From assembly GCA_004556985.1 (NCBI GenBank), contig SFFC01000043.1, positions 1-17,936 of the forward strand: a stretch of 17,936 nt of DNA, in the 5' to 3' direction. Shown one piece after another: positions 7,228-15,153 of the stretch; positions within the stretch are counted from its first letter, which is position 1; each line of letters starts with the position of its first letter. A program made the position numbers and the translations under genes. The DNA is from Clostridiales bacterium (GTDB lineage: Bacteria; Bacillota; Clostridia; Christensenellales; Aristaeellaceae). The notes below the pieces were generated by a model, which was not told the DNA's origin, did no database searches, and saw nothing but the letters and a program-made list of their open reading frames with translations.

Positions 7228-8106
7228 ATGACAGGAAAGATCATGCGGGGCATCGGCAGCTTTTACACGGTGCTCTGCGACGAGGACGGACAAGAATACA
7301 CGCTGCGCGCGCAGAAAAAGCTGCGCCATCAGCACATGACGCCGATGGTCGGCGACGCCGTCCGCTTTACGCCCGGCCAGGGCGAGGAGAACGGATGGCT
7401 GGAAGAGATCCTGCCCCGGCGCAGCGTCATGGAGCGGCCGAGCGTCGCCAATGTCGACATGCTGATGCTGGTGCTGGCGAGTGTGCCGCAGCCGGATCTG
7501 CTGCTTTGCGACAAGCTGATTCTGCGCGCGCGCAAGGGCGGCATGGCGCCGGCGATCTGCGTCAACAAGATCGATCTGGGGACGGAGCTGGCGCAGGAGA
7601 TCGCGCAGGAATACGCCGGCACGGAGCTGCGCGTATTCTCCGTCAGCGCGAGGACGGGCGAGGGCATTGCTGCGCTCCGGGAGCAGATGTGCGGCAGGGT
7701 GACCTGCCTGGCGGGGCAGAGCGCCGTAGGCAAGAGCTCGCTGCTCAACGCGCTCTTCGGTCTCTCGCTGGAGACCGGCGGCCTGAGCCGCAAGACGGAG
7801 CGCGGAAGGCATACGACCCGGCGGGCGGAGATGATGGCGCTTGACGGGATGTTTGTGCTCGACACGCCGGGGTTCAGCCTGCTGGAGCTTGAAAAGGGGA
7901 TTGAGCCGCAGGACTTTGCGCAGCTCTACCCGGAATACAACGCGCTGGCGGGCGGCTGCCGGTTTCAGCCCTGCCTGCATGACAGGGAGCCGGGCTGCGC
8001 GGTGCATGCGGCGGTCGATCGCGGGGAGCTGAGCGAGGCGCGCTGGGCGCGCTACCGTGAGCTGCTCGGCGAGGTCAGAGAACAATGGAAGGGACGTTTT
8101 GTATGA
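7228..8106 (+). CDS. rsgA: Ribosome small-subunit-dependent GTPase RsgA
   Basis: A circularly permuted GTPase that acts in late 30S assembly; in B. subtilis (YloQ/CpgA) it is also a PrkC substrate. It has an N-terminal OB-fold (about 1-65) and the permuted G-motif order: G4 NKID (113-116), then SA of G5 (140-141), then G1 GQSAVGKSS (163-171), a HTT switch (195-197) and G3 DTPG (212-215). A zinc knuckle follows, with Cys244, Cys249, His251 and Cys257. Length 292 residues is typical. Start 7228 aligns with known family N-termini (MTGKIMRGIGSFY); ATG 7243 is possible. The stop overlaps the rpe start by ATGA. The location right after stp-prkC matches the B. subtilis order. Confidence 0.96.
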   Translation: MTGKIMRGIGSFYTVLCDEDGQEYTLRAQKKLRHQHMTPMVGDAVRFTPGQGEENGWLEEILPRRSVMERPSVANVDMLMLVLASVPQPDLLLCDKLILRARKGGMAPAICVNKIDLGTELAQEIAQEYAGTELRVFSVSARTGEGIAALREQMCGRVTCLAGQSAVGKSSLLNALFGLSLETGGLSRKTERGRHTTRRAEMMALDGMFVLDTPGFSLLELEKGIEPQDFAQLYPEYNALAGGCRFQPCLHDREPGCAVHAAVDRGELSEARWARYRELLGEVREQWKGRFV

Positions 8107-8759
8107 CGACGATTTCTGCATCCGTGCTCGGCGCGGACCTGATGAACCTCGGCGCGGAGCTTCGCCGGGCGGAGCAGCTGGGCGTGACCTGGCTGCATCT
8201 TGACCAGATGGACGGCCATTTTGTGCCCAACATCAGCTTTGGCCCGGATTTTGTCGCGGCGATGCGCAAGGCGACGGGGCTGTTTCTCGACGTCCACTTG
8301 ATGCTCAGCCATCCGATGCGCTACATCGACGCCTACGCGGACGCGGGCGCGGATCTGATCGTCGTGCATGCGGAGGCGGAGGACGACCCGCAGGCGGCGC
8401 TGCGCGCGATCGCGGCGCGCGGCATCAAGGCGGGCATCTGTATCAAGCCGGGCACGCCGCCGGAGGCCATTCGACCGCTGCTGCCGCTATGCGATCTCGT
8501 GCTGGTGATGACGGTGGAGCCGGGCTTCGGCGGGCAGAGCCTGATGGAGGACTGCGTCGCCAAGCTGCCCGTGCTCAAGGAGATGATCGCCAAGACCAGC
8601 AGGGACATCCTGCTGGAGGTCGACGGCGGCGTCAAGCTGGGCAACGCGCGGCGCGTCATCGAGGCGGGCGCGGACGTGCTGGTGATCGGCACTGGGCTGT
8701 TCCGGGCACCGGATCCGCAGGCCGTTGTGGACGCTGTCAGGGCCGGGGGCGCGGCATGA
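8103..8759 (+). CDS. rpe: Ribulose-phosphate 3-epimerase
   Basis: Interconverts ribulose-5-phosphate and xylulose-5-phosphate in the pentose phosphate pathway. It is a metal-dependent TIM barrel. The metal ligands fit His32 and Asp34 in LHLDQMDGHFVPN, His65 in LDVHLM, and Asp174 in EVDGG; the phosphate-binding loops are EPGFGGQ (139-145) and GTGLF. The 218-residue length is standard. Start 8103 is preferred over ATG 8085: it overlaps the rsgA stop (ATGA), has GGAAGGGA (8087-8094) 8 bases upstream, and gives the normal N-terminus MTTISASVLGAD. The stop overlaps the thiN start by ATGA. Confidence 0.96.
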   Translation: MTTISASVLGADLMNLGAELRRAEQLGVTWLHLDQMDGHFVPNISFGPDFVAAMRKATGLFLDVHLMLSHPMRYIDAYADAGADLIVVHAEAEDDPQAALRAIAARGIKAGICIKPGTPPEAIRPLLPLCDLVLVMTVEPGFGGQSLMEDCVAKLPVLKEMIAKTSRDILLEVDGGVKLGNARRVIEAGADVLVIGTGLFRAPDPQAVVDAVRAGGAA

Positions 8760-9391
8760 ATGCGCTGATCGTGCTGGGCGGAGACCGCCCGGACGGTGCG
8801 CTGCTCGAGCGCTGCATGCAGGAAAGCGACCTGACCATCGCGGCGGACAGCGGGCTTTCCGCGTTTGACGCGCTGGGGCTGATGCCCGATCTGCTGGTGG
8901 GCGACATGGATTCCGTCGATCCCGCCGTGCTGGCGCGCTACGAGGGCTGCCTGCCCGAGCATCGCCTCAACTGCATCAAGGACGACACTGATGGCGTGGA
9001 TGCGCTCGATCTGGCGATCGCGCGGGGCGCGGACGAAATCACGCTGCTGGGCGCGCTCGGCGGGCGGCTCGATCATGCGATGGCGAATCTGATGCTGCTC
9101 GTGCGCGCGCACAGGCGCGGCGCATCGGCGCAGATCCTGGATCGCAGCGTGTGCATTTTACGCGTGGACGGCGAGACCGTGCTGCGCGGCGCGAAGGGCG
9201 ATACGGTTTCCTTCCTGCCGCTGGGCGAGGCATCCGGCGTGACGCTCAAGGGCTTTTTCTATCCGCTGCGGGACGCGACGCTCAAAAGCGACTATCCGCT
9301 GGGCGTGAGCAATGTCGTGACGCAGGAGGAGGCCGTCGCGCAGGTAAAGCGCGGCGACCTGCTGATGTTTCATTACCGTGGAACGCTTTGA
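8756..9391 (+). CDS. thiN: Thiamine pyrophosphokinase
   Basis: Converts thiamine plus ATP to thiamine pyrophosphate, the cofactor of transketolase among others, which gives a loose metabolic link to rpe next door. Catalytic-domain motifs: IAADSGL (28-34), VGDMDS (48-53), DDTDGVDALDLA (76-87) and LGGRLDHAMANL (101-112). The C-terminal beta domain has the thiamine-binding end YPLGVSN. 211 residues is a usual length. ATG 8756 overlaps the rpe stop by four bases. It is the last gene of the operon; a terminator follows 60 bases later. Confidence 0.94.
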   Translation: MNALIVLGGDRPDGALLERCMQESDLTIAADSGLSAFDALGLMPDLLVGDMDSVDPAVLARYEGCLPEHRLNCIKDDTDGVDALDLAIARGADEITLLGALGGRLDHAMANLMLLVRAHRRGASAQILDRSVCILRVDGETVLRGAKGDTVSFLPLGEASGVTLKGFFYPLRDATLKSDYPLGVSNVVTQEEAVAQVKRGDLLMFHYRGTL

Positions 9392-9450
9392 GGCATCCAT
9401 GCGGAGTACGGTTTTTCTTCATAAGAGGATTTTCCTTTGCCGGAAGTCTG

Positions 9451-9480
9451 GCGGAAGCTGATGGGCTTCCGCTTCTTTTT
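9451..9480 (+). terminator. Intrinsic terminator after thiN
   Basis: GCGGAAGC (9451-9458) and GCTTCCGC (9465-9472) form a perfect 8-bp stem with a 6-base loop, followed by TTCTTTTT (9473-9480). It closes the def-to-thiN operon. Confidence 0.9.
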
Positions 9481-9529
9481 GGCCGGGCGGCGTATTTTTG
9501 ACGACTGAATTTACAAAACAGATAGGTTT

Positions 9530-9560
9530 TTGACAAAGCATGTCGAATCTTTCTTGTAAC
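9530..9560 (+). promoter_or_regulatory. Candidate promoter for the dgt-dnaG-rpoD operon
   Basis: A perfect TTGACA (9530-9535) is followed 18-19 bases later by TTGTAA/TGTAAC (9554-9560), a poor -10. Its place just after the thiN terminator and about 50 bases before dgt supports a promoter here, although the exact -10 is uncertain. A second TTGAC lies at 9498-9502. Confidence 0.5.
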
Positions 9561-9606
9561 CCGTTCGCCGTTTTCGGGGCGGCAAAAAGCGAAGGAGGGA
9601 TGCGGT

Positions 9607-10614
9607 TTGACGATCAAGGAAAGGCTCGAGCAGCAGGAGAGGGAAAACCTGGGGCCGTATGCCAGGCTGAGCAGCGAGACCCGGGGTCGGGAGCGTCCGA
9701 TCTCTCAGGACGACATGCGCACGGAGTTTCAGCGCGACCGCGACCGCATCCTGCACTGCAAGTCGTTTCGCAGGCTCAAGGGCAAGACGCAGGTCTTCAT
9801 TTCGCCTCAGGGCGATCACTACCGTACCCGGCTGACGCACACGCTCGAGGTGACGCAGGTCGCTCGGACGCTGGCGCGCGCGCTCCGGCTCAATGAGGAT
9901 CTCGCGGAGGCCATCGCGCTGGGACACGATCTGGGCCATACGCCCTTTGGCCACACGGGTGAGGACGCGCTTGACAAGCTGATCGACGGCGGATTTGTTC
10001 ATCGCGTGCAGAGCCGGCGCGTGGTCGAGGTGCTTGAGCGCGGCGGAGAGGGACTCAACCTGACCTGGGAGGTGCGCGACGGCATTGAGCATCACTCCGG
10101 CAAGGTGCGCCCCGCGACGCTGGAGGGCTGCTGCGTGCATCTGGCAGACCGCATTGCGTATATCAACCACGACATCGACGACGCGGTGCGCGGCGGCGTG
10201 CTGCGCGAGGACGAGCTGCCGGAGCGCTCGCTCAAACGGCTGGGGCGCACGCACGGCGAGCGGGTGGGGACGATGATTTCAAGCGTTGTGCGCTATTCGG
10301 AGGACAAGGACGACGTGCAGATGGAGCCGGAGATCTGGGACGAGCTGATGGCCCTGCGGGCGTTCATGTTTGAGCGCGTGTATTCCCGCGACTGGGCCGC
10401 CAACGAATCCCAGAAGGCGGAGCACATCGTTCGCGAGCTCTTCATGTACTATATGGAGCATCCGTCGATGATGCCCAACGAATACATGGAGATCGCATAT
10501 CGCGAGGGCATGCAGCGCGGCGTCTGCGATTATGTGGCCTGTATGACCGACGCATTCGCCGTCAAGACGTATCAAAAGCTGTTTATTCCGCCGTTTTTTG
10601 ACGGAATTGGATGA
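9607..10614 (+). CDS. dgt: dGTP triphosphohydrolase-like HD-domain protein
   Basis: An HD-superfamily phosphohydrolase of the Dgt family, which hydrolyses dNTPs (classically dGTP) to nucleoside and triphosphate. The metal-binding residues are visible: His78 in RLTHTLEV, His107-Asp108 in GHDLGHTPFGHTG, and Asp181 in HLADRIAY. EHHSG (161-165) and the early CKSFRRLKGKTQVF stretch are also family-typical. Length 335 residues fits the short (dGTPase-like) branch, whose substrate range is less certain than for E. coli Dgt. The start is TTG 9607, supported by AAGGAGG (9592-9598) 8 bases upstream. It lies first in an operon with dnaG and rpoD, so dNTP control is linked to replication and transcription initiation. 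Confidence 0.9.
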   Translation: MTIKERLEQQERENLGPYARLSSETRGRERPISQDDMRTEFQRDRDRILHCKSFRRLKGKTQVFISPQGDHYRTRLTHTLEVTQVARTLARALRLNEDLAEAIALGHDLGHTPFGHTGEDALDKLIDGGFVHRVQSRRVVEVLERGGEGLNLTWEVRDGIEHHSGKVRPATLEGCCVHLADRIAYINHDIDDAVRGGVLREDELPERSLKRLGRTHGERVGTMISSVVRYSEDKDDVQMEPEIWDELMALRAFMFERVYSRDWAANESQKAEHIVRELFMYYMEHPSMMPNEYMEIAYREGMQRGVCDYVACMTDAFAVKTYQKLFIPPFFDGIG

Positions 10615-10707
10615 AACGGAAACCATTTGCGCGAAAAAAGTGCATTAAACATGCAGGAATGTGAAAACGCGCGGCGAAAAAGAGTAGGGCAGCGAAGGCG
10701 GTGAACG

Positions 10708-12471
10708 GTGTTGGCAGGCAGATTTCCACAGGCATGGCTCGATGAGCTTCGCGAGCGCGCCGACATCGTGCAGGTCGTCTCCCGCTATGTGCAGCTCACC
10801 CCCAAGGGCGCGCGGTACTGGGGACTTTGCCCCTTTCACGGGGAGAAGACCGCGTCCTTCTCGGTCAACCCGCAGCGGCAGATGTATTACTGCTTTGGCT
10901 GCCATGCGAGCGGAAGCTCGGTCAACTTCGTCATGGAGATCGAGCATCTCGAGTTCCGCGACGCGGTCAAGCTGCTGGCGGAGCAGGTTCACATGGAGTT
11001 GCCCCAGATGGTCGAAAGCCGGGAAAGCGCTGCCTCGCGCAGCGAGAAGGAGCGGCTTTACGAGGCCAACCGGCAGTGCGCGCGGTTTTTCCACGCGCAG
11101 CTCTGGAAAAAGGAAAACGAGCAGGTGCTTTCGTATCTGTACGGGCGCGGGCTCGACGACGGAACCATCCGCGTCTTCGGCCTGGGCTCGACGCCGCCCC
11201 GCATCGACGGCGCGACCCTCGCGCTGCGCGAGCAGGGCTTTACGGACGACGAGCTCGTGCGCGCCGGCATCTCCGTTCGGCGGGACGGGCGGGTTTACGA
11301 CATGTTCCGCCAGCGGGCGATCTTTCCCATCATTGACGCGCAGGGGCACGTGCTCGGCTTCGGCGGGCGCGCGCTGGGCGACGCCAAGCCCAAATACCTC
11401 AACACGGGAGACACGCCCGTCTTCAACAAGAGGCTGGGCGTGTTTGCGGCCAATCTGCTCAAGAAGCAGCGCGGGCTGAAGCGCGTCATCCTCGTGGAAG
11501 GCTACATGGACGTGGTTTCGCTTGTGCAGGCTGGCGTTCCGGGCGTCTGCGCGACGCTGGGCACGGCGCTGACGATCGAGCAGGCGCGCCTGCTCAAGCG
11601 CTACGCGCCGGAGATCTGGGTCTCCTACGACGGCGACGCGGCCGGCCAGCACGCGATTCTGCGCGCGCTGGATATCTTCGAGGAGGAGGGCGTGCGCGCC
11701 CGCGTGCTCGATTTTCCGGGCGGCATGGATCCGGACGAGTTCATCCGGGCCTACGGGCCGCAGGGGCTTGAGCAGCTCGAGCCGATGGAAGCGACGGATT
11801 ACCGCATGAAGCAGGAGATGGCCGGGCATGATCTTTCCACACAGGAGGGTCGAACGTCCTACGCGATCGCCTGCTCCAAATATCTGGCGCGGGTGAAGGA
11901 GCCCGTCGAACTGGAAAACTACATTCAGAAGCTGATGATCTCCACCGGCTTCACCCGGGAGGTGCTGCTGGCGCAGATCGGGCGGACGGAGCTCATCGCC
12001 AAGGACAGGCAGGCGACCTACCGCCGGGCGGCCAGGCCGCTGGAGGAAAAGGCGGAGGGCGTCGATATGGAGACGTCGACCGCCGAGAAGCAGCTGCTGC
12101 TTCTGCTAGCGGAGGGACGGTTGGAGGCAGGCGCCGTTGCGGCGGACGACTTCATCACCCCGCAGCGCCGGGACATGGCGCAGAAGCTGCTCTCCGGCAT
12201 GACGCCGGGCGCAATTCTTGAGGAGATTGACGACGAACAGGAGCGTGCGCGCGCGGCGCAGGTTTTTCAAAGGGACAGCGGTGCGGACGCGGAGCAGGAG
12301 CTGCGCATGGCGGGCGACTGCCTGCGGATTCTGCACAGAAAACGCATCGAACAGCGCATTGCCGAGCTGACGGCCCAGCTTCCCGGTCTCAAGGGAGAGG
12401 ACAAGCGCAGTACGCTTTTGAAAATACAGGAACTGACGAAGGAAAGACAGACGGCCGGAAGAAAGGAATGA
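10708..12471 (+). CDS. dnaG: DNA primase
   Basis: Makes RNA primers for replication at the fork. The N-terminal CHC2 zinc finger is complete (Cys41 and His44 in LCPFHGE, Cys62 and Cys65 in YYCFGC). The RNA-polymerase/Toprim core has the PKYLNTGDTPVFNK stretch (228-241), EGYMD (264-268) and the metal-binding DGDAAG (308-313). A C-terminal helicase-interaction region follows. 587 residues is normal. GTG 10708 is followed at once by an in-frame TTG (10711); either may be the start, with AAGG (10695-10698) 9 bases before the GTG. The 93 bases upstream show no clear promoter or terminator, so it is probably co-transcribed with dgt. Confidence 0.96.
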   Translation: MLAGRFPQAWLDELRERADIVQVVSRYVQLTPKGARYWGLCPFHGEKTASFSVNPQRQMYYCFGCHASGSSVNFVMEIEHLEFRDAVKLLAEQVHMELPQMVESRESAASRSEKERLYEANRQCARFFHAQLWKKENEQVLSYLYGRGLDDGTIRVFGLGSTPPRIDGATLALREQGFTDDELVRAGISVRRDGRVYDMFRQRAIFPIIDAQGHVLGFGGRALGDAKPKYLNTGDTPVFNKRLGVFAANLLKKQRGLKRVILVEGYMDVVSLVQAGVPGVCATLGTALTIEQARLLKRYAPEIWVSYDGDAAGQHAILRALDIFEEEGVRARVLDFPGGMDPDEFIRAYGPQGLEQLEPMEATDYRMKQEMAGHDLSTQEGRTSYAIACSKYLARVKEPVELENYIQKLMISTGFTREVLLAQIGRTELIAKDRQATYRRAARPLEEKAEGVDMETSTAEKQLLLLLAEGRLEAGAVAADDFITPQRRDMAQKLLSGMTPGAILEEIDDEQERARAAQVFQRDSGADAEQELRMAGDCLRILHRKRIEQRIAELTAQLPGLKGEDKRSTLLKIQELTKERQTAGRKE

Positions 12472-12477
12472 TTTCTT

Positions 12478-13575
12478 ATGGCACTGACAAGGGAACAGGC
12501 CCAGCAGAAGGTCAAGGAGATTCTGGACCTCGCTCGCAACGAAAAGAAAACCCTGACCTATCAGGAGGTCATGAACAAGCTCGGGGAGCTTGATATTGAT
12601 GCCGATGCGATTGACGCCGTGTTCGAGACGCTGGAGGCTGAGGGCTTTAACGTCATCAGCGGCGCGGGCAGCGAGCCCAACGCCCTGGCTCCGGATGTGC
12701 CGGAAGCGGAAATTGACCTCTCCGTGCCAGAGGGCGTGAGCATTGACGATCCCGTCCGCATGTACCTCAAGGAGATCGGCAAGGTGCCGCTCCTGACGGC
12801 GGAAGAGGAAATCGAAATCGCCAAGAAGATGCTCGAGGGCGGCCCGGAGGCCGAGGCGGCCAAGAAGAAGCTCGCCGAGGCCAACCTGCGCCTGGTCGTC
12901 TCCATCGCCAAGCGCTATGTCGGCCGGGGCATGCTCTTCCTCGACCTGATTCAGGAGGGCAACCTGGGCCTGATCAAGGCGGTCGAAAAGTTCGACTACA
13001 CCAAGGGCTTCAAATTCTCGACCTACGCGACCTGGTGGATCCGCCAGGCGATCACCCGCGCCATCGCCGACCAGGCGAGAACCATCCGCATCCCGGTGCA
13101 CATGGTGGAGACGATCAACAAGCTGATCCGCGTCAGCCGCCAGCTCCTGCAGGAGAAGGGCCGCGAGCCGCAGCCGGAGGAGATCGCCGAGGCGATGGGC
13201 ATCAGCGTGGAAAAGGTGCGCGAGATCATCAAGATCGCGCAGGAGCCGGTTTCGCTGGAAACGCCGATCGGCGAGGAGGAGGATTCCCACCTCGGCGACT
13301 TCATCCAGGACGACGACGCGCCGCCGCCCGCGGAGGCCGCTTCCTTTACGCTGATGAAGGAGCAGCTGATGAGCGTACTCGACACGCTGACGCCGCGCGA
13401 GAAGAAGGTGCTCTCGCTGCGCTTTGGCCTGGAAGACGGGCGCCAGCGCACGCTCGAGGAGGTCGGCCAGGAATTCAACGTCACGCGCGAGCGCATCCGT
13501 CAGATTGAGGCGAAGGCACTGCGCAAGCTGCGCCATCCCAGCCGCAGCAAGAAGCTCAAGGATTATCTGGAGTAA
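12478..13575 (+). CDS. rpoD: Primary (housekeeping) sigma factor RpoD/SigA
   Basis: The sigma-70 factor that directs RNA polymerase to -35/-10 promoters. Domains: a region 1.1-like helical N-terminus (1-60), region 1.2 (DPVRMYLKEIGKVPLL, from 91), regions 2.1-2.4 (about 133-206) with the DLIQEGN (156-162), YTKGFKFSTYATWWIRQAI (174-192) and IRIPVHM motifs, region 3 (about 207-285), and region 4 with LTPREKKVLSLRFG (304-317) and the helix-turn-helix TLEEVGQEFNVTRERIRQIE (325-344). At 365 residues it is like Firmicutes SigA. AAAGGA lies 10 bases before the ATG and dnaG ends 6 bases upstream. The promoters seen in this window (TTGACA/TATAAT type) match what this protein should recognise. Confidence 0.97.
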   Translation: MALTREQAQQKVKEILDLARNEKKTLTYQEVMNKLGELDIDADAIDAVFETLEAEGFNVISGAGSEPNALAPDVPEAEIDLSVPEGVSIDDPVRMYLKEIGKVPLLTAEEEIEIAKKMLEGGPEAEAAKKKLAEANLRLVVSIAKRYVGRGMLFLDLIQEGNLGLIKAVEKFDYTKGFKFSTYATWWIRQAITRAIADQARTIRIPVHMVETINKLIRVSRQLLQEKGREPQPEEIAEAMGISVEKVREIIKIAQEPVSLETPIGEEEDSHLGDFIQDDDAPPPAEAASFTLMKEQLMSVLDTLTPREKKVLSLRFGLEDGRQRTLEEVGQEFNVTRERIRQIEAKALRKLRHPSRSKKLKDYLE

Positions 13576-13603
13576 TCGGTCAAAGGATGACTGTGTTGGA
13601 AAT

Positions 13604-13632
13604 AAAGCGAGGGATTGATGTCCCTCGCTTTT
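13604..13632 (+). terminator. Intrinsic terminator after rpoD
   Basis: AAAGCGAGGGA (13604-13614) and TCCCTCGCTTT (13621-13631) form a perfect 11-bp stem with a 6-base loop, ending in four Ts. It is palindromic and could also act on leftward transcription. The next gene begins only 33 bases later with no clear promoter of its own, so some read-through is likely. Confidence 0.85.
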
Positions 13633-13664
13633 GATAACCGGGAAAGACGGAGAGGAGGAAGCCG

Positions 13665-15137
13665 ATGATCAGGCTCGACGAGAGGCTCGGCGCCATCGCA
13701 GATCTCGTTCTGGAGGCCGTCACAGGCCGCGAAGCGCCCTGCGCGGCGGACGTAGGCTGCGATCACGGCTTTCTGACGGCCGGGCTGCTGGAGCGGTGCC
13801 CGTCGCTGACGATCCTCGCCAGCGACGTCAGCGCCCCGTCTTTGCAGAAGGCGCGCGAGCTGCTGGCCTCGCTGAGGCTGGCTTCGCGGGCAAGGCTGAG
13901 CGTTGCGGATGGGCTTGCCGCGATCGACAGGCCTGTCGACGCGATCGTCATCGCGGGCATGGGCGCACAGACGATTCTCAAGATCGTCGGGGAAGGCAGA
14001 AAACGCATTGGAAACGCCGCGTTGATCGTGCAGGCGAATGTCGATCTGCCCGTGCTCCGCGAGGGCCTGGCGGCGCAGGGCCTAGCCATTGAAAGGGAGG
14101 TCTATACCCGTGCGGCCGGGCGGCACTATGTGACGATGCTCGTGCGCACCGGCCGGGGTGAAATGCCGGATGCGCGCGCGGCGCTGCTGGGCACGGCGGT
14201 GGACGGCGTGCGCGACGGGGAACAGAGAAGCTATTTCGCCTGGCAAAGAGGTGTGCGCGTGCGCGAGATGGAGCGCGTCGCGCCGCTGCAGACGGAGCGG
14301 GCGAAGGAACGCATCCGGCTCAGCAGCCGGGAACTGACGTGGATTTCGGAGGCACTTGGCATGAAAAACTGTACGGTTTCGGATGTGGAACAGCTGGTGG
14401 GCGGCATCGCGCCCTATGAGCTTGCAGAGGAATGGGACAACGTCGGGCTGCTGGTCGGCCATGCGGGCGCGCAGGTCACGCGTGCGCTCGTCGCGCTCGA
14501 CCTGAGCATGGGCGTTGTTGAGGAGGCGAAGGCGCTGGGCGCGCAGCTGATCGTGACGCATCATCCGATCATGTTTTCCGCGCGCAAGCGGCTGACGGAC
14601 GCCGACAGGGAGGGGCGGCTGATGCTCGCGCTGGCGGAGGCCGGCATCGCGCACATTGCAGCGCATACGAACCTGGACAGCGCGCCGGGCGGCGTCAACG
14701 ACACGCTGATGGCGGCGATGGGCGCCAGGAACGTCCGCGGCGAGGGATTCGTCCGCGTGGGTGATCTGCCCGAGGGCATGACGCTTGGCGCGCTGGCGCA
14801 GCGCGCGAGGACAAAGCTCAAGGCGGAGGTGCGCGTCTACGGCGCGGCGGATACGGTCGTGCATGCGCTGGGCTGCTGCTCCGGCGCGGGCGGCGGCGAG
14901 GTTGCGCCGGCCAGGGCGCAGGGCGCGGATTGCTTTATCACCGGCGAAATCCGGCATCATGAGGCGCTCGACGCGGTGGATGCCGGCGTCTGCGTACTGG
15001 AGGCAGGGCATTTCGAAACGGAAAATCCCATCTGCGAAGTGCTGCGCACGGCTTTACAAAATGCCGCCGATGAGATACAATATAACTTGACGGTTTTTTG
15101 CTCGAAGGGCAATCCCTTTGGGCGTTTGAATGGATGA
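13665..15137 (+). CDS. trmK: TrmK tRNA (adenine22-N1)-methyltransferase fused to a Nif3-like (DUF34) protein
   Basis: One 490-codon frame holds two proteins usually encoded by neighbouring genes. Residues 1-232 are TrmK, which makes m1A22 in tRNA: SAM motif ADVGCDHGFL (28-37), IAGMGAQTI (96-104), VQANVD (122-127), then a helical C-terminal segment. Residues 233-490 are a minimal Nif3/YbgI-type dinuclear-metal protein of unknown function: EEWDNVGLLVG (255-265), THHP (298-301), AHTNLD (333-338), TGEIRHH (426-432) and AGHFETE (447-453). It lacks the central insert of B. subtilis YqfO. Start: ATG 13665 with AGGAGG 6 bases upstream. No stop separates the domains, but Met233 looks like a native Nif3 start and has its own Shine-Dalgarno, so a separate Nif3 product is possible. 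Confidence 0.88.
   Translation: MIRLDERLGAIADLVLEAVTGREAPCAADVGCDHGFLTAGLLERCPSLTILASDVSAPSLQKARELLASLRLASRARLSVADGLAAIDRPVDAIVIAGMGAQTILKIVGEGRKRIGNAALIVQANVDLPVLREGLAAQGLAIEREVYTRAAGRHYVTMLVRTGRGEMPDARAALLGTAVDGVRDGEQRSYFAWQRGVRVREMERVAPLQTERAKERIRLSSRELTWISEALGMKNCTVSDVEQLVGGIAPYELAEEWDNVGLLVGHAGAQVTRALVALDLSMGVVEEAKALGAQLIVTHHPIMFSARKRLTDADREGRLMLALAEAGIAHIAAHTNLDSAPGGVNDTLMAAMGARNVRGEGFVRVGDLPEGMTLGALAQRARTKLKAEVRVYGAADTVVHALGCCSGAGGGEVAPARAQGADCFITGEIRHHEALDAVDAGVCVLEAGHFETENPICEVLRTALQNAADEIQYNLTVFCSKGNPFGRLNG
14348..14363 (+). promoter_or_regulatory. Internal ribosome binding site and start for the Nif3 part
   Basis: GGAGG (14348-14352) lies 8 bases before an in-frame ATG (14361-14363), exactly where the Nif3-like domain begins (MKNCTVSDVEQLV). 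Translation from here would give a free Nif3-like protein of 258 residues in addition to, or instead of, the fused form. Confidence 0.55.
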
Positions 15138-15153
15138 GGAGGGCCTTACCTTG
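15137..15153 (+). promoter_or_regulatory. Ribosome binding site and TTG start of the zinc-ribbon protein
   Basis: AGGAGG (15137-15142) stands 8 bases before TTG 15151. The only upstream ATG (15130) in this frame has no Shine-Dalgarno and would encode this very site, so TTG is preferred. Confidence 0.65.

Noticed and set aside
9392..9606. A small gene or riboswitch between thiN and dgt
   Set aside because: The 215 bases are accounted for by a terminator, a candidate promoter and the dgt ribosome binding site. Open frames here have no ribosome binding site or family features, and no TPP riboswitch signature was seen.
12106..13536. A 476-codon minus-strand open frame opposite dnaG and rpoD
   Set aside because: It runs across two certain genes; similar long antisense frames occur throughout this GC-rich window (for example 10645-11829, 6931-8121, 14938-16101). 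None has a convincing start or domain.
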